Source: Candidatus Obscuribacterales bacterium (GTDB taxonomy: Bacteria; Cyanobacteriota; Vampirovibrionia; Obscuribacterales; Obscuribacteraceae). From it: a stretch of 64,000 bases of DNA. The position numbers were made by a program, and so were the translations under genes. Location of the stretch: the NCBI GenBank assembly GCA_019752635.1, contig JAIELX010000046.1:1-64000 (forward strand), read 5' to 3'. The notes under the pieces are model-generated. The model did not search any database, was not told where the DNA came from, and worked only from the letters and a program-made list of their open reading frames with translations. Of the stretch, positions 9,817 through 18,693 are shown one piece after another. Every line of letters starts with the position of its first letter. The first letter of the stretch is position 1.

Positions 9817-12800
9817 CTATCGCCCGGGTTTGCCTTTTTCGGCGGAAGAGGCAACCTGCTGGAGTATGAATGTTCCAACTATGGCATACGCCGTGACTTT
9901 ACCTGTCGTTGCTTCGATAGAAGTGATTTTCTTAACGCCGATGCGAGATTGTAATCTGGCCGACGAAGCAGTGAGTTCAGCGTTTAGATACCGATAAAGA
10001 CCATCGACGGCGGCCTTGTCACCTGTTCGAATTTTGTGTTCCAGGTCGCGAAGTAGTGCAAGCTCCAGCATCTCTTTCGGTGTGGTTCCCGACTCCTTAG
10101 TTTGACCTTCTCTCAGCTGAATCATGCGCTTTACCAATTCATGCATCCGCAGGGTCTCTCCGCAAAGTTCCACTGAAGCTGTTTCAGGGCGCAGGATCAC
10201 AAGCGTCTCAATCTTTTCTTGACCGGGTGTGGCCGAATCTATGGACTTGCCGAACAGTAAATCGCTCGACGCGCGGTCGCCTGTTACACACTTTTGGATC
10301 AAGTTTTCGAGATCCGGGTTCTTCGTTCCGCTGGTCACCGCATCTAGTTCGGCTCTCAAAAGTTCTGCCAGAAGAGTCCGGTCAACCTGCTCGAGAGTTG
10401 AACCGCTCTTCTCCACTTGTTCTCTGACTCGCCGGCCGATCTCTTGTGATAGGCGAAGTGTCTCTTCTGAAACTGGCACGCCTTCTTTTCTTGCCGGAAT
10501 TCCTCTTGTAGTCTCCGATGCTGCATACACCTTCTGAAAAATTTTTTGCGCATCACGATAGACTGGCTCAAAGTTCTGCAGTCGGTCATAGCGCAATGAC
10601 ACATCACCTAGCAAGTGCTGTTCTCTCGCCAATTGGATCGCCTCGGTGCAAGTAAGTTCTTTTCCTTGCATACGTGCGTTCGCCCAGATTGCGTGCAGGT
10701 CGGCAAAGACTTCAGAACCAGAGAGCAGATAGGTCGCATACTCCGCACGAGTCTCTGGTGTTTTAGTGTAGATCTCGCACTTTAGAGCGTCAGCAATGGC
10801 CGTCTCAATTTCCTGAGCAGAAAAGCCTTTTGCTGCAAGCATCTTTTTCACCCCCTGCTGCTCAAGGCAGGACTTGCGCAACTGGTCGAGCGAACGAGCA
10901 TCTTGATCGCTTATTTGTGCGTGAAGCAGGTGTCCCTCTTCATGTAGATAAAGGAGTCGCGTCGTAGCAGCATCGGTCGCTCCGTCTAAAGATATTTCCA
11001 ATACTCGTGGCGTAGCGGTTCCTTCCGGGCTTCCCAGTGCTGAGACGCGAATATTTCTTGGCGTGGCTCCTCCGTTTTTTGTAGCCAGCCAGCGCAAAAT
11101 CTCATCGACAACAGATTGGTTTAAAGGCGTTGCCAGTGTAAGTCTGACGTCCTTGTCCCCAAACTTGCAAAAGTACTCACCGGCCATCAATTCTTTTGCC
11201 TCAAGGGAATAGGCGATGGACAATTGCTGCAACGTTTCATTTTTGCAAAGCTGGTCGACAATGAATCTCATTCGCGAAGAACCTTTCAGCTCTCCGTTCA
11301 AAGACAGTGCTTCGATCGTTGCCGCCATCCGCACCACCAATTGTTTTTGTTCCGCAGAAAGCAAGAATTTGTTCAGCTCTTTCTGTGTACCTTCATCTTT
11401 CAGAGCCGCGTCAACTGCAAACGCAAGTTTTTGCCATTTTTCAAAGTTCGCGCGTTCTTCACTGCTCATTGTCCGGAGCAGCAGTGCAAATCTTTCTTTA
11501 GCATCCCGTCCTGATTTGAGCATAATGTCGCATGTAATAATTGCTTCAGCTGTTGCCGTGCTCAGACGCACAGTGGTGCCTTCCTGAAGGCTTAGCATGG
11601 AACCGCGCTCAACTGTTTTCAAATTGGGATCATAGATTAGTTTCTGCGGGCTCCCTCCAATGAGCATCACCCGCCCTTGCACGTCTTGATATACGGTGCG
11701 GTCTCCAAACTTTACCGGTACGAGCTCTTGCCCGCGAGCTGAGTCGCTACCTTCGGTGAGTATTACGGTTCCCGAGGCTGTGCGCGTAAATCGTCCCAGT
11801 TCAACTAGAGGAAGTCTCTCGTTTGTTCTCACGAGCCCATTGCCATTATCTGAATTGAAGCCTATGGCTTCGCCAATTGAAGGAACCGCATCAGTGTCAT
11901 TATTGCGATAAATCAATGCGCGGCCTTCGGATTTTGTCGATCTTTGCCCCTCCACACTGCTGCGTGAGCGAAACGAGCGATGTTTGTGAGAATCGGTCGA
12001 CTCCCCGAACAGCGCTTGAAATAAGCGGTCCGAAGCTGTACTGATCGCGGATTTAGCAATTTTTTCAGCTCGCTCGCCTTGTTGGTGCGCGTCTTGTTCG
12101 GAAAAAGTCATGTATTGGCTTTCACAATGATCAAGCAATTTTGATGCAAGTTTCAAACATGCACTATTCAGCTTTTCGATTGCAAGTGTAACCGCAGGAT
12201 CCTGCCCTGATTTGCCGCTTTTATAGAGTTTCGCCAGGTTATCGAATCGTTTTAGTAGAGCATCGACCTCTACTTCGCGACCGGCCAGCTCGACAAGTTC
12301 GGCACGAAGTTGGTCGATGGTTTCGGCGTTCGGCGCGCGCGCAATTTTATTCGCCAGCTCGTTTAATTGGCTAAGTTCGGCAAGACTTGCTGCGCGGTCT
12401 TCTATCTTAATTCGCTGCTCTTCCAGAATCTTGCTCCTTGCCATGTCGAGCAATAGCAATTGAGCGCGGACCCTTTCCGCAGGCGAAAGCGCTTCGGTTC
12501 CGAACCGTGCAAAAACCTCTTCTGCAAATTTATCGGAGAGATTCTTGTTAGCCTGGCTGAATCTGTGATCCAGCGTTGGCAACATTTCAGCTAACTGCTC
12601 ACCATTGGTGATACCGAGTTCATGCATGAGGTACCGTAAGACAAGAACATCATGCTCTGCGTGGGCCAGCTCGTGAACAATGGTATTAACAAAGTCTGGA
12701 GACCGCAGTTGGGCTTTCGTTAAGTACTGTTCCGAAATGCTAATTCCTCTTTCGTGATTGTAGCCCCCAAGAGCAGTATCACGATCGCGTAACGAGAGGT

Positions 12801-14874
12801 CTAGAGCCGGAACTCCTGCGGCTGAGCCCAATGCTCGCATCTCGACTTGGAGCGCGGATAAAATTGCCGCTACTTTCGCTTGCACCACGGGCGCCTGCGG
12901 GTGGAGCAACAAGAACTTTTCAAATTGTTCGAGCAAATCCGGGTGTGCTTTCAGTGTCTCTCGCGTCTTGTCCAAGTTTGTCAACAGACCGGTTTTCAGA
13001 AGAACTCGCAATGAATTCCAATCTGCCGGCTTTCCACTGTAAAGATTATCGGAGGTGGTGCCTTCGATAATCAGCTGACTCACCTTCGCCAAAATGTCCT
13101 TCGAAAGCTGCATTAAAGCTGGTTTGTATTTCTCATGGAGCGCTCCCTCCTTTTCGCTCAAACCGAATTTTTCGGCGATTGCGTTCGCGGCCTTCTGAAA
13201 TTTCTCTATGGACTCTGGAGTAAGTTCCTTGCGACCCTGGTGATCCCTAAAATTCGGATCCTGTTTTAACCGACGTTCCAAGCCTTCTCCGGCGGTGGCA
13301 TCGCCTTCCGCTAACTTTTGCAGAACGCTTTCCATGGTTTCAATACTGCTGGCGTAGACCGTCGCAGGATCGAGACCGACCATGTTGTAGAGTTCGTAGA
13401 GCGCGCGGCGCGCGGTTTTTTGTTGTCCGTCACGTCCGGTTCCTTCCTCAACATAGTATTCGTCCTGCTGCTGGCCGGGGCGCTTAAAATTGACAAAGCA
13501 GAGCCTGCCTTTTGCATCTAGCGCGAGGGAGTCCGCTAACATGCCGCACATGCGCTCTAGCTGCCGCAAGCCTTCAACGGTTAATCGTTCAGTCTTTTGG
13601 TCGAACAGACGAGGTTCTCCGGCTCTTAGTTTGTCAACGACGCACTGCTCGATCAGGACAGCCGGCGTTCCGCTTAAGGTCTCGGTTGCCTCCCACCTCG
13701 CTCTCTCGATGCTTATACGGCCCGACTCGCTTTGTCGGGCTGTGCGGTCTGCAACGTTTCCTGTTTGGACTGCTTCCGCAGCGAGCCTGCTACGCGTGAG
13801 GCTTTGATCTAGAATCTTGGCTACTTCTGCCACATTTTCGGGGTTCAAGTAAACAGTAAATCCTTTGGCCCCCTGACCGACGCCAGGGGTCAATATGGTT
13901 TCTCCCTGTTGGCCCCACTGCGGGTCTATCCACCGGGGATCCATTGTTTTGTACTGTGCGACCTTGCCCTGTGCCCGAAGGTCCTCGAGCAGAGGGAGCA
14001 ATACGCGCTGAAGGTTCATGAGATCTGTCGGACCAAGACATGTAATATGAATTTTGACGTTTTCCGGTGCTCTATTGAGTTTAGTACCATCGGGGGCGAA
14101 CCAGCCGCTACGGCGTTCAAGATTGATTTCGCGATCGCCGATCAGCACCCTGCGGCGATCTTTGTTGTCGCGGTCGAGTGGGGTCTGAACTCTGATGAGG
14201 TCACCGCCTATTTTTCGCGTTCGTTCAACACATTCCAAATGGAGCTTCTCGCCATTGTCGCGATCAATCCAATGGGCGTTTATCTCACCCTTGGTGCCAT
14301 CGAAACTCTGAACAGAAACATCTTGAGTTGGCACCAGCTTTACGCGAACATCTCTAACCAGCCTGTACTCTCTCTCTGCGCCGCTGCCGGTTTGTCCGTC
14401 GATAAAGAATGCGCCGTCCTCGGGACGGATTCGATTGTAGTAGAGTTGTTGTCCGGTTTCCGAAAACTGGTTTGTTAGTGCCACCATGTCGCGCTGAAAG
14501 AAGTTTTCCTTCATACGCATTTCCCGATCAGGCTCTAGTGCACCGACGAGAATGAGATACGACTTCTCAACGCCTTGCACTGTGAACTCTTTTCCCTTGT
14601 AGTTCACGCTATCACCTTCGACCGGATTTGCAGAGCCTGCCGAACTTGTGGACTCGTCAGGCTCAGCAGTTCCGACTAGAAATAGCCCCGGAAGTTCCGT
14701 GGCATTCTTCGACGCAAAGTCGCGACTCCCGCGATCAGCATTTTGACTGGAGCTCTCCCATGGAGACTGGTCGTAGTGATGGACACCTGACTCCATGAAT
14801 GAGAAACTTTTGGCGTGATCGAAAAACGGCTGTTCACCGCTAGTGTCCTTATAGTTGTCTGCAGACCAAGACAT
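9817..14874 (-). CDS. Giant protein with two separate HExxH metallopeptidase-like motifs and shared C-terminal tail
   Basis: 1685 residues, no signal peptide. The start is supported by AGGGGGA six bases upstream. The first zinc motif, V-H-E-L-A-H-A-E-H, has its histidines at 734 and 738. The second, L-H-E-E-G-H-L-L-H, has histidines at 1311 and 1315 and is followed by S-E-V-F-A-D-L-H, a possible third-ligand glutamate. The two motifs are nearly 580 residues apart and lie in different sequence contexts, so they look like two peptidase modules and not one. The N-terminal 250 residues contain beta-rich segments without a recognised family; helical linkers follow. The last 120 residues match the 552-aa and 779-aa neighbours (L-R-M-H-E-L-V, a [KR]-x-G-D-x-A helix, then G-K-V-T-A-Y-A-I-V). 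It lies 84 bases after the 552-aa gene and 55 before the 779-aa gene, so an operon is likely. Role unknown. Confidence 0.75.
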   Translation of the reverse strand: MSWSADNYKDTSGEQPFFDHAKSFSFMESGVHHYDQSPWESSSQNADRGSRDFASKNATELPGLFLVGTAEPDESTSSAGSANPVEGDSVNYKGKEFTVQGVEKSYLILVGALEPDREMRMKENFFQRDMVALTNQFSETGQQLYYNRIRPEDGAFFIDGQTGSGAEREYRLVRDVRVKLVPTQDVSVQSFDGTKGEINAHWIDRDNGEKLHLECVERTRKIGGDLIRVQTPLDRDNKDRRRVLIGDREINLERRSGWFAPDGTKLNRAPENVKIHITCLGPTDLMNLQRVLLPLLEDLRAQGKVAQYKTMDPRWIDPQWGQQGETILTPGVGQGAKGFTVYLNPENVAEVAKILDQSLTRSRLAAEAVQTGNVADRTARQSESGRISIERARWEATETLSGTPAVLIEQCVVDKLRAGEPRLFDQKTERLTVEGLRQLERMCGMLADSLALDAKGRLCFVNFKRPGQQQDEYYVEEGTGRDGQQKTARRALYELYNMVGLDPATVYASSIETMESVLQKLAEGDATAGEGLERRLKQDPNFRDHQGRKELTPESIEKFQKAANAIAEKFGLSEKEGALHEKYKPALMQLSKDILAKVSQLIIEGTTSDNLYSGKPADWNSLRVLLKTGLLTNLDKTRETLKAHPDLLEQFEKFLLLHPQAPVVQAKVAAILSALQVEMRALGSAAGVPALDLSLRDRDTALGGYNHERGISISEQYLTKAQLRSPDFVNTIVHELAHAEHDVLVLRYLMHELGITNGEQLAEMLPTLDHRFSQANKNLSDKFAEEVFARFGTEALSPAERVRAQLLLLDMARSKILEEQRIKIEDRAASLAELSQLNELANKIARAPNAETIDQLRAELVELAGREVEVDALLKRFDNLAKLYKSGKSGQDPAVTLAIEKLNSACLKLASKLLDHCESQYMTFSEQDAHQQGERAEKIAKSAISTASDRLFQALFGESTDSHKHRSFRSRSSVEGQRSTKSEGRALIYRNNDTDAVPSIGEAIGFNSDNGNGLVRTNERLPLVELGRFTRTASGTVILTEGSDSARGQELVPVKFGDRTVYQDVQGRVMLIGGSPQKLIYDPNLKTVERGSMLSLQEGTTVRLSTATAEAIITCDIMLKSGRDAKERFALLLRTMSSEERANFEKWQKLAFAVDAALKDEGTQKELNKFLLSAEQKQLVVRMAATIEALSLNGELKGSSRMRFIVDQLCKNETLQQLSIAYSLEAKELMAGEYFCKFGDKDVRLTLATPLNQSVVDEILRWLATKNGGATPRNIRVSALGSPEGTATPRVLEISLDGATDAATTRLLYLHEEGHLLHAQISDQDARSLDQLRKSCLEQQGVKKMLAAKGFSAQEIETAIADALKCEIYTKTPETRAEYATYLLSGSEVFADLHAIWANARMQGKELTCTEAIQLAREQHLLGDVSLRYDRLQNFEPVYRDAQKIFQKVYAASETTRGIPARKEGVPVSEETLRLSQEIGRRVREQVEKSGSTLEQVDRTLLAELLRAELDAVTSGTKNPDLENLIQKCVTGDRASSDLLFGKSIDSATPGQEKIETLVILRPETASVELCGETLRMHELVKRMIQLREGQTKESGTTPKEMLELALLRDLEHKIRTGDKAAVDGLYRYLNAELTASSARLQSRIGVKKITSIEATTGKVTAYAIVGTFILQQVASSAEKGKPGR

Positions 14875-14958
14875 GGCGGTCCCCCTAAGTTTGCGCTTGT
14901 AGCGCTAAGTACAGGAAGTACAATCCACGGAGCAGGTAATGAACTGTTAGTTAGTGTC

Positions 14959-16617
14959 CTACTTGCCCCGGATTGGTGGTGGTGGTTCCGGTCGGTTGCG
15001 TTTAGCCCACAAATCAGCGGCGGCCGCAGCAACTATCAAGTACGCCGTTACGCGACCGCCGGATAGTCGAGACTCTTCGATCACCGCCGCTCGTTTCTCA
15101 ATCGGCTGGTGTCCCCTTTGTATTTCGATGCGAAGATAGTTGTACAATGCGGAAATGGCCACGGGATCGTTTGCTAAAATTCCCCGCCGAAGTTGTTTCA
15201 AGTTTTGCAATTCCGCGTCAAGTTGTTTTCGCTCCGCCTCGCTCAGCTGAGCGCGAGAAGCCTCTTTCATTTTCATGCTGTGATCTACAAGTTCCAGCAA
15301 TTGGTACGAACGATCACCAAATTCGATACTTGCGGACGGCCGAGTCACGACCGGTTCCAACAACGAAGGAGCCGAAACAACTCGTTCTCCCGACAGCAAC
15401 TCTTTGACCCGGAGATCTAGATTTTCGTTTCTGTACTGAGTGGCTTCTGGCGCGGTCTGAGTCGTTTTTTGCAACAACATTTCCAGCGTTCCCACACCTT
15501 TCAGAACCTGACGCAGAGTATCTTTACCAGGCTCCAATTGCAGAGCGAAGACGCAGTTATCAACCGGAACCTTGCCTTTCTCAGTGAAAAAGTTCTGCCC
15601 ATCCGAAGAGAGCACCTTAATCTGCTCGCTTTCATGAAAAACTAGCAGATTAGAATCGAAACCGGGCAAGTCCTTCGTGACGATCTTCATATTGTTCAAG
15701 GCTTTACGTAATACAGGATCAGCCTCGTATTTGACTATCTCCGACACCTTTTCGAAGACTTCAATGTCCGTCTTCGTCGTAAGACTGTTGGTTGTTTCCG
15801 AAGCTAGCCTTGCAATGTTCTCTGCAAATCGTTTGGAATCAAAAACAGTCGTCGCGCGTTCGTTGGACGCACCGCGTCTGCTCTGAGGCGACTTGTCCAC
15901 GTTGAACGGATCATCAAAGGGACCTTGAAAAAGTGGCTCCGGCAGTCTAGCGTCCTTGCCCTTCAAGGTGAGAGACTCCGGGCCCGTTGAAGGGCTCGTG
16001 CCTTCGAACAACTTCTTTAAGTCGGGTCCCTTAGTATATTGCTCAATAACAGCGGCGACCCGCGCCCGAACCTCCGGCGTCAAATTCTGATACTCGCTCA
16101 TGTGCGATAAAAGCGATGCCTTGAGCAAGTCGAACTCAGCATTATCAATTCGATACCCAAGTCGCTCCATGTCCTCTTGAACCCGCTGCTTAAGATGCCG
16201 CAGAACGTCCGCTGCTTGCCCTTCTGCTCCCTGCGTACCGGCGATACTTCGCGATTCTGCTTGCGGGACTAGTTGCCTGGCGTAGCGAATAGCCCGTTCA
16301 AGCAGAACTTTCCCGTCATTTGATTTGGCATCGCTGCCCTTAAGCAATTCACGGAGAAATTCCTCCAGTCCGGGGTCTTGCACGGGTTTCGGAACGGGTT
16401 CAACTTCGTTACTTTTGTCCTTTCGGTTTTCGCTGGCGTCAGGCGTCTCCGCGCGGCTCCCGTCTGGTTCTTCTGCGCTGACGAACTGTGATCTGGCAGA
16501 GTCGGTCTCTTGCGCAATGCCAAGTAAGGAGAGGTTCGCCGTAACCAAAGGATCGGCGCGAAAGCCTCCATCACCGGACCAGTTTCTTTCATTACCTGGA
16601 TTATCATGTATGTTCAT
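14959..16617 (-). CDS. Uncharacterised protein sharing the C-terminal tail of the neighbouring peptidase-like giants
   Basis: 552 residues, no signal peptide, first gene of the four-gene minus-strand cluster and divergent from the kinase gene. No HExxH and no catalytic motif was recognised. The N-terminus is polar and disordered-looking (Asn/Gly/Asp rich). The middle is helical with charged stretches. The last 120 residues hold the shared module: Q-L-L-E-L-V-D-H, a helical pair with R-R-G-I-L-A-N-D-P-V-A-I-S-A-L-Y-N-Y-L, then G-R-V-T-A-Y-L-I-V-A and a proline-rich end. As the shortest member and lacking a peptidase motif, it could be a chaperone, inhibitor or structural partner for the larger neighbours; that is speculation. 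The shared tail is the only solid lead. Confidence 0.7.
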   Translation of the reverse strand: MNIHDNPGNERNWSGDGGFRADPLVTANLSLLGIAQETDSARSQFVSAEEPDGSRAETPDASENRKDKSNEVEPVPKPVQDPGLEEFLRELLKGSDAKSNDGKVLLERAIRYARQLVPQAESRSIAGTQGAEGQAADVLRHLKQRVQEDMERLGYRIDNAEFDLLKASLLSHMSEYQNLTPEVRARVAAVIEQYTKGPDLKKLFEGTSPSTGPESLTLKGKDARLPEPLFQGPFDDPFNVDKSPQSRRGASNERATTVFDSKRFAENIARLASETTNSLTTKTDIEVFEKVSEIVKYEADPVLRKALNNMKIVTKDLPGFDSNLLVFHESEQIKVLSSDGQNFFTEKGKVPVDNCVFALQLEPGKDTLRQVLKGVGTLEMLLQKTTQTAPEATQYRNENLDLRVKELLSGERVVSAPSLLEPVVTRPSASIEFGDRSYQLLELVDHSMKMKEASRAQLSEAERKQLDAELQNLKQLRRGILANDPVAISALYNYLRIEIQRGHQPIEKRAAVIEESRLSGGRVTAYLIVAAAAADLWAKRNRPEPPPPIRGK

Positions 16618-16836
16618 TTCTGCAAATTTCCATTATCAGGTTATGCATGGCGACTTCAGTTCAACGTCGAATCTAAGCGGCCTGGCAGTACCGTAGCCAG
16701 GGTCTGTAAATCGAACCTAAATCAGCGCGAATGAGGGTACCTCCTCACCATGAAGTTTGATGAAGCTCTTTGTCGGGAACAGGTAGGAGTGTTGCGGCTT
16801 ACAGGCTGCCCTGCGGCTCTGGAAGATTGAGATCCT
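16618..16836. other. Divergent intergenic region between the peptidase-like cluster and the kinase gene
   Basis: About 220 bases separating two divergent transcription units, so promoters for both must lie here or just inside. I see a six-base inverted repeat CCTGGC/GCCAGG near 16680-16705 and a GATAAT reading toward the minus-strand cluster. No convincing -35/-10 pair with normal spacing was found. The 11-bp direct repeat found in the caspase region is absent. Confidence 0.35.
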
Positions 16837-18675
16837 ATGATTCAGCTAACGGCTGGCAATGTTGTTGACTCGAAGTACGAGGTTAAATGCCTGGTCGGGG
16901 AAGGTGGACTTGGCACAGTGTACCGGGCACGAGACATTGAACTCGGACGGGACGTAGCCTTAAAGTTTCTCTCTTCAGATTACACAAACACTCTCAAAGC
17001 GCTCAAAAAAGAGGCCGCGGCGCTTGCACAGTTAGAGCACGCGAATATTCTTCGGGTTTTCGCCGTGGGCATGGTCGGGGGACATCCGTACCTGATTACA
17101 GAGTTTGTTGAAGGCATGACGCTGTCCAAGGTTATGCAGGCGGGATCGCTCACAGTTGACCAGAAGCTCGATATCTGCGAACAAATTCTCAGAGCCCTAA
17201 CTCAAGTTCACTCTGCAGGATTGATACATAGAGATTTGAAGCCGGATAACATCATTACTAGTTGCAGTGATGGGCGACTCAGCGTCAAATTGATTGACTT
17301 CGGTCTATCTAAGAATCCCGACGGGATCAGTGGGACTGCCGATACTTTAACAGGGGCGCTTGTCGGCACACCTCGCTACATGTCACCGGAACAGTGCGAA
17401 GGACGCAGCGCCGGGCCGGGGTCCGATTTGTATGCATTTGGCTGCGTCGCTTGTGAGCTGATTACTGGACGCGCACCATTCGAATGCGATACGCCCTGGG
17501 CCTACCTTTCGCACCACGCTGGTTCGAGTCCCGAGATTATTCGTCCCCCAGATATAAGAGACGGGAAGCTCTGGAATCAGCTAGATATTTTCCTGCGCAG
17601 GGCTCTACAAAAGAAACCAGCAGATCGGTTTGCCAGTGCGGAGGTAATGCTCGAGGTTGTTAGCGGTTTGAAGACCGGCCAATTCATAGATGGCGGACGA
17701 ACGAAACGCATCAACAAGATAACTCCAATATGGTTACCGTTGCTGATTATCGCTCTGGTAGGCGTATATCTGTGTTCTAGCCGTGGCTTCCAGTCACGAA
17801 AGACTCAATCCGCAGAACCATCTATATTAAGACATCTTGCACCATCTGATTTGCAACAGTTGTTTGACGCTTGCGATAAGCCTGGCTCCCATCTGCGTCC
17901 TGAACTCGCTACAGCCCTGGTCAATCAACTAAAGAATGAACCTTCGCCCGAACAAGCGTGCCAAATCTATCTGCGCCTGCTGCTCAGAACAGAGCCGGGA
18001 CACGCACGAGAAGTTGCATTCTGCCGATATGCACAAGCAGTGAAAACATATAGTAGCCGCGAGCGGGCAGTGCTTCCTCTTTCATTATCGCGCATTCGCG
18101 AACTCTTAATACTTTCGAAGGAACTGAAGGTGCCACCAAAATACGTTCAGATTGTTCTAGACCAGAGCAGAAAGAGAGAGCCTGAGATGAATCTGTCTAT
18201 TCGCGAATTGCTGCGACTGCGGAGCGGGCAGTTCTTTGTGTTTGCAAAACTGCATCAGAGTGCCGAATTCATTGCACTAATGCGGCAGACTATGCGGGCA
18301 CAAATGACAAGCGCCTCCAAGCAAGAATTGTGTCTTGCGAACTTCATTCTAGCCAATGGACTAATTCTGGAAGGAATTCAAACAGAAAAGGGTATGCAGA
18401 GCTTGTCGGCCGCCATTCCGTATCTAGAGAAAGCAATGGACGTTCGAGCGCAGCTGCCAAAAGACGCAGTAGGGGACTACAGACGAGATGTAAGAAACTT
18501 CAAACTTTGGTCTTCTAAACTAGACTGGGGTGTGCTACAGAAGACGATACCCGCAGCACAGGTGATTGAGGAGCTCCCTTCTGTTGAGGTTCTCCATGAT
18601 TTAGTGTCGCAGCTTAAATCCCTGAAAAGTGCACCGAGTTCAATTCGCATTGGTAGTTACATGCTACAGCGCTGA
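16837..18675 (+). CDS. Membrane-anchored Hanks-type Ser/Thr protein kinase
   Basis: 612 residues. The kinase domain spans about 14-285 with all core motifs: glycine loop G-E-G-G-L-G-T-V at 21-28, Lys43 in A-L-K, H-R-D-L-K-P-D-N at 131-138 with catalytic Asp133, D-F-G from Asp154, and G-T-P-R-Y-M-S-P-E-Q as the activation end. All catalytic residues are intact, so it should be active. A single hydrophobic span at about 295-315 follows, then a 295-residue helical C-terminal part that should lie outside the cytoplasm and may sense a ligand or bind a partner; no PASTA repeats are present. The gene is alone on the plus strand, divergent from the giant-protein cluster and convergent with an unknown helical protein 18 bases away. 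Targets cannot be read from sequence; the FHA-like neighbour is a candidate phospho-reader. Shine-Dalgarno sequence is weak. Confidence 0.93.
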   Translation: MIQLTAGNVVDSKYEVKCLVGEGGLGTVYRARDIELGRDVALKFLSSDYTNTLKALKKEAAALAQLEHANILRVFAVGMVGGHPYLITEFVEGMTLSKVMQAGSLTVDQKLDICEQILRALTQVHSAGLIHRDLKPDNIITSCSDGRLSVKLIDFGLSKNPDGISGTADTLTGALVGTPRYMSPEQCEGRSAGPGSDLYAFGCVACELITGRAPFECDTPWAYLSHHAGSSPEIIRPPDIRDGKLWNQLDIFLRRALQKKPADRFASAEVMLEVVSGLKTGQFIDGGRTKRINKITPIWLPLLIIALVGVYLCSSRGFQSRKTQSAEPSILRHLAPSDLQQLFDACDKPGSHLRPELATALVNQLKNEPSPEQACQIYLRLLLRTEPGHAREVAFCRYAQAVKTYSSRERAVLPLSLSRIRELLILSKELKVPPKYVQIVLDQSRKREPEMNLSIRELLRLRSGQFFVFAKLHQSAEFIALMRQTMRAQMTSASKQELCLANFILANGLILEGIQTEKGMQSLSAAIPYLEKAMDVRAQLPKDAVGDYRRDVRNFKLWSSKLDWGVLQKTIPAAQVIEELPSVEVLHDLVSQLKSLKSAPSSIRIGSYMLQR

Positions 18676-18693
18676 GCTCATGTTTTGCAGGAA

